A stretch of 14,017 bases of DNA, from contig NAVB01001533.1 of the NCBI GenBank assembly GCA_002179805.1, positions 1-14,017 on the forward strand, written 5' to 3'. This DNA comes from Acanthamoeba lenticulata (lineage: Eukaryota > Discosea > Longamoebia > Acanthamoebidae). The notes below the pieces were generated by a model. It did not search any database. It saw nothing but the letters and a program-made list of their open reading frames with translations, and was not told the DNA's origin. A program made the translations under genes and the position numbers. Of the stretch, positions 1 to 8,239 are shown piece by piece (positions within the stretch are counted from its first letter, which is position 1; every line of letters begins with the position of its first letter).

Positions 1-31
1 CATTATAATAGTAATGATAATAAAAGCGTAC

Positions 32-3000
32 CTCTTGGCGCCAGACCAGAAGGGAGTGCCCTCCTTGGTGACCATGTCGAGCGGGAAGTTGTACAGGAGC
101 TGCAATATCTTGTGGGTGAAGTATTTGTCGAACTTGAGGCGACCATAAGCGATGCAGTCCTCGAAGCTCGTCGGCCGGCTCTCCAGCATCTTCAGCGTCT
201 TCTCCGCGTTTTTGAGCCGGTTTCCAGGCGCCGCCCGCAGCTCCTATTTGTTCACACATTGCAGGCCGTCAGCCTATCCGACAACCTGGCAGAGCTCTAA
301 TACAAGTTGCAGGCGACGTGCCTCGGCGGGGTCGTTCTCGGCAAGGAGCTTGTTGAGCTCCTGCGGCTTGAGAGAGAACAAGTTGGCAAACTTGTCGCGG
401 GCCCACTGGATCGTGTGCTGAATCTGGTTGGGGAAGCTCTTCAGCGTGCAGAAGGGCACGTCCTTCTCAGGCGGATCCCTCCGCGATCCGTACGACTCAG
501 TCATGAACGGCACGATCACCTGCCAACCCAAGGTCAGAACACACTCAGAATGGCGGGTGGTGGCTGTAATTACCTGCACGTGGCCCTTGGTGCTGAGGGT
601 GCCCGACTCCAGCAGGGGTCGCTGGTTGGTCACACACCGACCATCGACGTAAAGGCGCGCCTGCACGTTGTCCAGCGCGTTGACCACGATGTCCAGGCCT
701 GCCCATAGGTCAAGACGGCGCGAGAGATGGTGAGTCAAGCCTTAAGGCGGATGAGCTGGTCAGGTGATCGAGACGCCACGTACTCTTGAAGAAGCTGTCG
801 TTGTAGAGGTTCTCCGACTCGGGTCCGACCTTGTTGAGGTGGGCGTCGACACGGAGCTGCGGGTTCATGACCAATCCGGCGTTGGCCGCGCTGGTGGACT
901 TGGGCTTCTGGATGTCCTTGGGCCGGAACAGGAACTGCCGGTTGAGGTTGCTCTTCTCGATCAGATCGTTGTCAGTGACCGTGATGAGGCCGCCCTCACT
1001 GGCGCCTGTGCCCAGCATGGCAAAGTTCTTCAGCATCTCGCAGCCAATCGCTCCCGCGCCAATCTGTCCGTGTCTTTGAGTCAGGCCATGTGTAAGACTA
1101 GTGTCGGTTAAGCGGGTGCATACCATAAAGATGCGGAGCTGCTGAAGCTGAGCGTTAAGGTGACGGCCGAGACACACGACCTGGGCGTCATAGCGGTTGC
1201 CCTCGGGCTGGCAATCCGCGGGGTCAACGTCCTCCGCGGGGAGCACCTCGATCGCGTCCATGTACAGCTGCACGTCACCACCACGGCCATCAGCACGGGT
1301 CGAAGGCCACAGCTCGCTGCCGCTCATTGCTAGTGGGCACCACACGTACCCATTGGTGGAGAGGAGCGAACTTGCCGGTGACGGACTTGATGGCCTCCTG
1401 CGCGACGACGCCACCCAGGAAGGCGGTCAGGCCAACGAGACTGCCAGAGGCAGTAAACGCCAGTTTCTCGAGCAGCTTTTCTTCGACTGTGATCTTGTCG
1501 CTCTTCTGCTGGTTCAGCTCCTTGGCCAGCCCAATCAGTGCCGCCGCATCCTCCTTGTTCCAAGGGCCCGGCAGCCTAAATCCAGCAACGAGGACGACAA
1601 AGTTAAGAATTGAAATAAATTATGCTACAGCATAATCCGCGAGCACCTCTTGTTCTTCTCGACGAAGGCGTCTAATGCCTGCACCCCGAGATGGAGCTGC
1701 GTTGGGTTGTCCATCTTGGCCCAGTCCGCGATCAAGATGTCAGGCTTCTCGATGGCCTCAGCCAACGGAAGCTGAAGTTGTTCACCACATCACGTCGGCC
1801 CCATGAGTGTCATGTGAAATAACCACAAACTGGGGAAGCAAATCGTACGAAGGACATTTCGACGGTCTTCTTGACCTCGGTGGCAATGCCGCCGCTCGCG
1901 TACTCGCCGAAACTCGAGGTATCGCCGATAGTGAACTCATAAGGCGTGATGGTCTTCACTTCAAAGACCTTGCCGGGCTCGTTGAGCTCGGTCATGCCCT
2001 TGACCTCCTTGAACTGGACGAGCATACCATCCTCCAGGCCGTGCTTGGACTTGTCCAGCGTCCGCACCACGCCCGGGTTGGCCTGCCGCAAGCGCGTTCA
2101 TGCGAGATGTAAGGGTTTGCTCACATAAAGAAGAAAAACAAAGCAAGTAAAGGTCTTGATGCGTAGTGCGGACGCACCTTGGAAACGTGCTCGATCATGA
2201 CCTCGAGCGGCTCTTCGCCGTTGACGTCATGAACCTCGAACTTGTCGCCAAAGTCGCAGAAGGCCCAGCAAAAGACGCCGCGCACATCGGCCGAGATGAA
2301 GGCGATACCACGCGCGTGGCAGTAGGCGTTGATCTTCTTCTGCAGGCTGAGCGGCGCCTCGGTAAGGATCACGCACTTGAACTGGTCGAAGAAAGACAAA
2401 TCCTGCTGCTCAAGGTCGACCGTGGAGGTGCTGATCTTGACGTAAGGGTTTAGCTCGATCACGTGCGGTGTGCTTAGTTCGGCGCGGTTCCGGCCAAGGT
2501 CCTTGTCAGTCACGAAGAACTGCGACGCCTGGTCGAAGGTCGTAGCTACCCGCGTGTCGTGCAGCGTCAACGCTTTCACGCCCGCCAGAGCGATGTTCTT
2601 CGCTGTGTTCGTGTGCCAGAAGAAACAAATTTAAAAAAAAAGAAGTAATAAACTGAAATCTGCTTCACTCAAAAATGCAAGACGTAAGTGATGTTGTACC
2701 AATTTCAACGCCAAGCCCACCGAGGCCGCTGAGAAACACGTTGGAGTCGGCCATCTTGTTCATGGCCTTGCCGCCATATACGTAGTACTGCCGCGAGTAA
2801 AGGTCCAAATCGATGTTCTTGGCCTCCTCGGGCACATCTACAACGCTTGGTGTCGCCTCCATTCTGCCTTCCCAGAGAATGCTGCTGTCTGCCCTGCTTT
2901 TCTTTGCTCGTTTAAAGTGCTCTTGGTCTTCCTCCAAGTGAGTTCCCTCTTCCTGGCAGTGATGGTCTTCTTCACACGCGGCTGACCCTTCCTCCCTGCT

Positions 3001-3033
3001 CTCTCGATTGTCGTCGTCGCGCGAACGCTTCAT
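32..3033 (-). CDS. UBA1: Ubiquitin-activating enzyme E1 (UBA1), C-terminus beyond window
   Basis: Activates ubiquitin with ATP and carries it as a thioester for transfer to E2 enzymes, in cytosol and nucleus. Exons in gene order: 3033-2700, 2602-2178, 2082-1849, 1771-1647, 1575-1350, 1267-1124, 1063-784, 698-574, 519-304, 243-32; positions 31-1 open the next intron (GTACGC). Spliced, this gives about 773 codons of a family usually near 1050. Seen: a polar N-tail with a basic KRAKKSR stretch (possible nuclear signal), the inactive adenylation half beginning [12 protein letters not shown] (about residues 75-110), the active ATP loop GAGAIGCE (498-505) followed by [14 protein letters not shown] (Asp527, Asn535, Arg538), then the catalytic-cysteine domain with [10 protein letters not shown], Cys655 at 450-448, and FWSGAKR at the truncated end. 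The start at 3033 is chosen because MKRSRDDD opens a typical E1 tail; an in-frame ATG at 3057 would add eight residues. Identity is very sure; the exact 303/244 splice pair is less so. Confidence 0.95.
520..573 (-). other. UBA1 intron, 54 nt, in frame and stop-free
   Basis: Runs from donor GTAATT (573) to acceptor TTGGCAG (520). Removing it joins GHVQ to VIVPF, matching the family sequence (GNVQVVIPF in human UBA1). The length is a multiple of three with no in-frame stop, so a retained copy would add 18 residues 23 codons before the catalytic cysteine without breaking the frame. Confidence 0.85.
1064..1123 (-). other. UBA1 intron, 60 nt, in frame and stop-free
   Basis: Runs from donor GTATGC (1123) to acceptor CGGACAG (1064). 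Removal joins RIFM to [10 protein letters not shown], restoring the nucleotide-binding loop as in other E1 enzymes. The length is a multiple of three without a stop; retention would insert 20 residues directly in front of the glycine-rich ATP loop. Confidence 0.85.
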
Positions 3034-3145
3034 GTTGGGGCCGCCACAATTCCGCAAATTATCCCAGCGCCTTGATAACTCTTTCCCGCCAAATCATTCT
3101 GCGAAGACGGTAAATAACACAAAATATTTAGTTTTCTGGCGACCG
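3034..3145 (-). promoter_or_regulatory. Spacer between SPPL3-like stop and UBA1 start; likely UBA1 promoter
   Basis: Only 112 bp separate the stop of the upstream protease gene from the UBA1 start, so the protease 3' UTR and the UBA1 promoter must both fit here or overlap. It holds an AT-rich patch around 3111-3135 (TAAATATTTTGTG read on the minus strand) and an E2F-like palindrome at 3082-3093. No ORF in it looks like a gene. Confidence 0.55.
3082..3093. promoter_or_regulatory. E2F/DP-like site TTTCCCGCCAAA
   Basis: The 12 bases TTTCCCGCCAAA (TTTGGCGGGAAA on the gene strand) match the classical E2F/DP palindromic consensus TTTSSCGC with flanking A/T on both sides. It lies about 50 bp upstream of the UBA1 start codon, a normal place for a proximal promoter element. 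Function is inferred from the motif alone. Confidence 0.45.
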
Positions 3146-4853
3146 TCAGCCCTCTTCCCGCTTCGCGTCGGCGGCCACATCCTTGGCGTCCTCGACATGG
3201 ACGCGGACGGGCATGTAGTCAGATGATGACACGGCAATGGAATCCTCTTTGTTGTTGTTGCCCTCGCCTTGTTCAATGTCCTGAAGTTCTCTTTACGTAA
3301 GCCACAACAGTTTCCAACAACGAAGCCAGAAGGGATCGTACGGAGAGTTCCTCATCGTCGTCGTTGGCGTCGTTGATGATGATGGCAGTGACGGGCTGGG
3401 CCGAGCCTCGCCACAGCATCCCGAACTCTTTCTTGAGGAGCGCCATGACCACCGTCGGCACCAACACACTCGGCACTGCACCGCCAGGAGGACACTTAAG
3501 TGACAAACGAGAGCGAAGTTTCATCGCAAGAGAAGGGCTTACCGAGGTAGAGGAGGGCAGGTTGAGCCATCTGGAGCAGAATGAGCATGATGTAGGTCCA
3601 CACCAACCCGAAGGCGTAGGAGATCAAGCCCTGCGGTTAAAGAGTGAGATCTATGTGAGTTGTGCCGCACACATGTTGCTACTGCTTCCAGCCCCCAACA
3701 ACAACAACAACGGTACAGAGATGGCTTCAGCCGTACCACGCGGAAATAGCCAGTAAAGGCCCAAGTGCTCCAGCGGAGACGGCCATAGTCGAACCGGTAG
3801 AGAAAGGCCAGGTAGAGGCCCGGCAGGATCTGAGGCGAGCCGCGGGAGCCGATAAGAATCCAATCAAGAAGACGAACAAGAGCAGGTTATACAATGTCGC
3901 CCATGCCCAGCATGGAGGAGCCTTCAAACACGATCCGCGGAATGATCAAAATGACAGGCAGCGATGGAAGGCTCGTCGCCACATGCACCCTGCCGAGTCC
4001 ACCAGGGTCAGGAACTCAATCAATCGCCAATAAGAAGGTGGGGAAGAGGTCTGTACATGACGTTCTTGCCGAAGAACTGCGACGACAGGAAGACCCAGAA
4101 GATGTCGTAGAAGAAAAAGAGCCACAGCACCACGCTGGCCACCATCAGGTTGGGCAGCCGGAGGAAGGCCATCGCCGTCACCCCCAGGCTGAGCGCCAGC
4201 ACTGTTGTTCAATGGGCGTGTCTCACGATGAGTCATAACGGCCAAGCGCGAGCCAGCAGGTTTGCGAACCGTCGGTGAGGAGCCAGTAGCGAGTGACGAG
4301 CCAGGCGATCACAAGCGCGAGAGCTACCGGGATGCCCAAGAGGAAAGCCGTCGGGAACCGTTCGGACCAGAACCAAAAGACTCTGGTGGCCATGGATGAG
4401 CCGACGCCAGTCAACAAGGTCAAAAGGAAGCGAGGACGAACTGGTAATCGGGCGCGAGGCGGAGGCGGCGGGCGAGGATGGCACCGAGCGGGTTGAGGAC
4501 GAAGACGACCGAGACAAAAGAGGAGAAGCTGAAGAGACATAGAAGCAAGATGCTCAGTTTGTTGAGGAAGTAGAAGAGGACGACTAGCATTGCCGAGCCG
4601 AAGACGGGCAGCAAAATAGCCATGTGGAGCTTCAGCTCGTTCGCCTCGCGCACTTCAGCGCTATGCTGCGTCGACTGCATGCAGTAGAAGGAGAGCGAAC
4701 GCGTCGCGCCCATGAAGAGCGTAGCCAGCACTACGACCAGCAGCAGGGTCCAACTCGGGTCCAGGAGCAGTTCCCTGACAGTACCTTCAGATCAGGCACG
4801 TGATGCAAGGTTTTGCAAGAAGGAAACTACTGCACGTACCAAGAGTAACCCAT
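3146..4853 (-). CDS. SPPL3: Signal peptide peptidase-like intramembrane aspartyl protease (SPPL3 type)
   Basis: A GxGD presenilin-fold protease that cuts transmembrane segments of type II membrane proteins in the ER/Golgi. Exons: 4853-4840, 4774-4442, 4382-4270, 4201-4057, 3989-3893, 3829-3737, 3630-3543, 3475-3342, 3280-3146, giving 383 residues (human SPPL3 is about 385). Seen: several hydrophobic spans beginning at residues 13-28; first catalytic motif FFFYDIFWVF with Asp186 (4106-4104); second motif LGMGDI with Asp233 (3898-3896); and the QPALLYLVP motif at 288-296. The segment YWLLTD followed by a LRLPN loop resembles SPPL3 rather than SPP. The start ATG at 4853 lies in CAACATGGG and a 14-nt first exon encodes MGYSW. 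The loop between the two catalytic motifs is short for the family. The polar tail ends KREEG; leaving the last intron (3341-3281) unspliced would instead end the protein at 3273. The donor at 3736 could also be six bases upstream. Confidence 0.92.
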
Positions 4854-5068
4854 GTTGGAATCGAGAATGGGGCCTGTCGCGTGGAGATTGATTCAACACA
4901 GTTTCTTGGTTGGGGACAACGTTAATCGTTTCTACTTTCTTTTCTTTTATTTTAAAAGTGCTTTTGTTTTTTTTTTTAAACCAAAAAAGTGTTGCAACAC
5001 AACATCTGGGCTCCGGCAGAGTGCTTGCGCCTCGGGCAGCAGTACAATTCTTCGAGGGATGCATGGCT
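4854..5068 (-). promoter_or_regulatory. Spacer: SPPL3-like promoter and 3' end of the USP gene
   Basis: This 215-bp stretch carries no convincing gene. It contains a run of T and A between about 4929 and 4987, including a 13-base T tract. It should contain the 3' UTR of the deubiquitinase gene and the promoter of the SPPL3-like gene, both on the minus strand. Confidence 0.5.
4946..4951 (-). terminator. Possible poly(A) signal AATAAA for the USP gene
   Basis: AATAAA on the minus strand, about 118 bases after the deubiquitinase stop codon, inside an A-rich stretch. In such AT-rich sequence the hexamer could occur by chance, and signal usage in this organism is unknown to me. Confidence 0.3.
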
Positions 5069-8008
5069 TCACTGATCAGCCTTGAGAAAGTCAGCAAGGC
5101 TCTCTAGCATGTGCCACGATCGGTCGCTGCTGTTCCACCGGTATCTGGCCGAGCCTGGGCGTGTTGCCGCCGGTGTGGCAGGCTGGTGGCGAGCACCGCC
5201 ATGGCCGCGACCCGCGATCTGCGACGGCCGCAGGTAGACTTCACCATCCGCGCCAACGCTGGTTCCTATAGACGGCTGCGGCACTGCCGACCACCCGTAA
5301 ACTGGGCTGCTGCCATACTCAGCACTCGCTGGAAAGTAGAGCGGCGAGGACGGCGCCTGTGGCCAGGCGTGGTAGTGATATTGTGCCGGCGAAGGGTAGA
5401 GCGCAGGTGTGGACGGCGTCGAGGCAGTTGGGGCAAAGGATCCTGTATATGAAGTCGAGAATGATGGTGATGGCGAAGGTGACGTTGACATGGTAGCCAT
5501 GGTTGTCGTCGTTGGATCATGAGCGTGATCACTCGCTGCTGTCGACGGCGCCGCAACACGGGGGCGCACGAAGCGCAGCTTCGCCTTTTGACGTTCGACT
5601 CGCAAGTCGTTCTGGAGTCGGGTGAGGACGGCCTGGATCCCCTGGAGTGCGGCTAGCAGACTCTCGCTCTCCATCATCTGATCGGCCCGCTGATAGGCGC
5701 GGTTGCGCTTGGCCCCCTTGACAGCGTTCTCATAGTTTGGCATCCGCTCCATGAAGAGACCGCGTTTTGACTTGAGCTCCGCCACGAGCTCCTCTAGCTC
5801 ACGCTCGCGTTGCCGCGCACGTAGAGCGGCCTCCCCGCCATGAGGATTGAGCTCGTAAGTCCAATCGCGTGTGCCCAGCTCGCGGGTCGTCGACAAACGT
5901 CGCTCGAGCAACTCGAGGAGGGCGTCGATGTTGGCCAGCAAGCTGGCGGCCGTGATCATCAGAATGTCCACCTCTGCGCCGACGTCACTCATGTGAGTCT
6001 CTGTACGTACACGCCTAGCAGGTGGGACGAGTTTTACCAACAGAGAGCGGAGGCGAGGTCACAGTCTCGCGCAGGCCGGACACGTCGATCAGGCAGTCCT
6101 TGAGCAATCGCTTTACCTGCTTCCGCATGGCTTCATCTTGAGGATCGACCTCTGCCTCGCCCTTGCCTGCTGTTTCATGTGTCGCCGCTGCCGCTGCAGT
6201 CGTGCCGGGTTGGTCGAAGTTGAGATCGATCAGCTGACCGGCCACACGCGTTAGTCAGTCAATGTGAAGCTCGCGATACTGTAGCAGTGGGGAAGTGTGC
6301 AAACGCACCTGTTCTGACCCGGTGTCGACGACGCTCGGCTCGGGTGGCAACACGGAAGAGGCCGCGGTCTTGGGCTGGCTCAGCTGCGGCCGGACTGCGG
6401 ACGTTGTCGTTGTTGGCTGCGGAGTGGCCTGGGCGGCAGGTCTGGGGCACTCCTCGCCTTCGTAAAAGAGGATCGATGGCTGGAAGTGGCCCAACCGACA
6501 CTTGGCGATCACGTCCTCGAAGTTGGGGCCCACCTGCGGGTTGTACACGTCTCAGGCTCGTCATCAATGCAGAGGGCTGAAGAAGGGGCCAAACCTCCTT
6601 GACCGTGGCGTCGTCAAACACGACCCACCTCCGGCGCTGCGTGTTGTAGAAATAGGCGTCGTAGTGCTTGCCTGCATGTTGGTCGTTATGTCAAATGTGG
6701 TGGTGCCAGAAGACAGTTCCCAGACCAAGCATACCGTAGTAGCATATGAGGCCCTTGAGGTGGTATCGTCGTGACGAGGTGCCGCCGTCAAAGATGCGAT
6801 CCAGAGTGATGGTCGGTGAGAGACTCGACAAGACCTCAACGATGACCGCCAGCGACGGCGCATCACTGTCCCACACCAAATCTGTCACCACACGAGGTTG
6901 TGACGCATCAAATGAGTCTTCTTCTTCGAGGTCGTTTGTGAAGAGGAATCTTGAGGCCTTTACCGATTGTGAAGATGTCGGGCTCGTGCAAAAGGTAGCG
7001 CTTGACCGAGCACGAGGGCTCCTTGCATCGCTGATTGGGTGCGCCGGTAAATAGGTTGTGAGGCTCAGCGGCTGCAGGGCCTGGGCTGCAGGCGAGTCCG
7101 CTAGCGTACGTACCTCATTGGGGCACAGACGTCGGTCCAAAGCGGCAATCTGGCGGAGAGTCTGGTCGAAGGGAGCGCTGGGGCAGGTCTCGTGCATCCG
7201 CCGCACGCTCGAGCTGTAGACGTAGTGGAGCCACGAATGCGAGACCAGCGGCTCCGAGTCCTCTTGGCACCGATTGCACGAGATCTGTTCCAGCACCTCG
7301 AGGCCTGACCCGGACGGACGGTTAGCACCACAAGTCTTCTCTTGGCCGCAGCGGGCCGCTTTCAAGGAAGGCAAGTACCAAAAGCCTGATGCGCAATGCA
7401 CAGCGGCTGGCAAGGCTTGTCGTCAGTTGGTTTCTGTGGCATGTTGCTGGCCGGGTCAGCCTGCTCGCTGTTGGACGGAGCAGCGATGCTCTCATGTAAG
7501 TTCTCGAGGATGGCCTCGAACGTTTCCGCCGCGTCCTCCTGCGGCATGCAAGAACTGCATCAGCTCTGGTGATAATGCTGGAGGTCACAGTGTTGTAGCA
7601 TCGTCATACGATCTCGCCCAGCTGGAACTTGCCCTCTGCTCTGTAGAGGGCATCCAGGGTCTCGCGTAGCACTTGTGGCGGTAGCACAGCCTCTTCGCTA
7701 AACTCGAACGCCGTGAGGATCACCTATTTGGCGTCATGAAACTGTTAAAACAGAGCCAATGAAGCCAGGCCACAGCTGGCAGGGAGTACCTTGAGGGCAC
7801 AGAAGACGCAGTGCTCACGGTGGCGGTGCTGCTCGCAGTCTGCAAACCGTGAGGTGAAGGAAGGCAGGTGCCAGAGACTTTGGATAACGACATTTAAAAA
7901 ACAGTTCTGCTGGCCGTATTTGTTCTCCAGACCCTTACCCACTGGCACACTTAATCCTCCCTCACCCGTCTCGGTGACCCTCCTGCGTGTTGGAGCTGAT
8001 CCCTCCAT
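5069..8008 (-). CDS. Ubiquitin-specific protease, USP53/USP54 type
   Basis: Predicted cysteine deubiquitinase. Exons: 8008-7790, 7723-7610, 7538-7379, 7304-7114, 7030-6964, 6881-6735, 6671-6595, 6533-6309, 6233-6038, 6000-5069, giving about 775 residues. The catalytic domain spans residues 26-350: Cys box GQQNCFLN (Cys36), FCALK, zinc-finger cysteines CNRC (174/177) and CPNERCKEPSC (225/230/235), VWDSD, ICYYGKHY (His302) and WVVFDDATVKE (Asp319), then FEDVIAKCRLGHFQP. These match human USP54 and related plant proteins. After the domain come a Pro/Thr/Ala-rich linker, a charged helical, probably coiled-coil region (about 470-580) and a Ser/Pro/Tyr-rich low-complexity tail. Uncertain points: the N-terminus before GLENKYG, where a spliced start at 8090 is possible; and the last intron, 37 nt (6037-6001) as listed or 64 nt with donor GTGACC, both in frame. 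It is divergent from the NZF-Clu gene, 231 bp away. Confidence 0.9.
6459..7933 (-). other. USP catalytic domain with intact Cys-His-Asp triad
   Basis: Spread over eight exons. Codons: Cys36 at 7903-7901, His302 at 6666-6664, Asp319 at 6615-6613. The two cysteine pairs of the fingers subdomain are also present. Nothing indicates a pseudoenzyme at the motif level. Confidence 0.88.
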
Positions 8009-8239
8009 CTGAGTCGGGTGTGCCGATTTAGGCGGATAAAAAAATATGACGTACGTGAGTCCCAGTCGAAGATGCGGCTGAACGTGTTCATGGCCCAACG
8101 TGGTGCAGGGCTTGAGGGTTTGGTAAAGTGCCCACCAGTTCTTTCTTTTGAAAATGAAGCTGAACAGTCCCAAGTGAAAAATGTTTATGTATCATTTCTT
8201 ATGACATTTTATATTAGTTTCTCTGGCGGGCTGGCCGAG
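8009..8239. promoter_or_regulatory. Divergent promoter region between USP and NZF-Clu genes
   Basis: The two predicted start codons face away from each other with 231 bp between. The middle (about 8176-8222) is markedly AT-rich and holds TATAAAA on the minus strand at 8213-8207, which overlaps TATATTA-like sequence on the plus strand. Part may be transcribed: the sequence from 8090 to 8009 could be a first USP exon plus a small intron (donor GTACGT at 8054, acceptor CTCAG at 8009). No other gene is seen. Confidence 0.5.

Noticed and set aside
307..708. Plus-strand open frame of 133 codons
   Set aside because: Lies opposite UBA1 exons with clear family conservation on the minus strand, and crosses UBA1 introns without any signature of its own.
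3660..3720. Simple AAC/TTG triplet repeats as mobile element or expanded repeat
   Set aside because: The repeat is only a few units long, lies inside a normal intron of the SPPL3-like gene, and has no flanking duplications or inverted ends.
5111..5452. Plus-strand Arg-rich open frame
   Set aside because: Antisense of the Ser/Pro/Thr-rich tail of the deubiquitinase; composition explained by that, and no conserved motif.
7745..8173. Start of the deubiquitinase at 8173
   Set aside because: The added 55 residues come from AT-rich sequence with no similarity to USP N-termini; the later ATG at 8008 or the spliced start at 8090 fits better.
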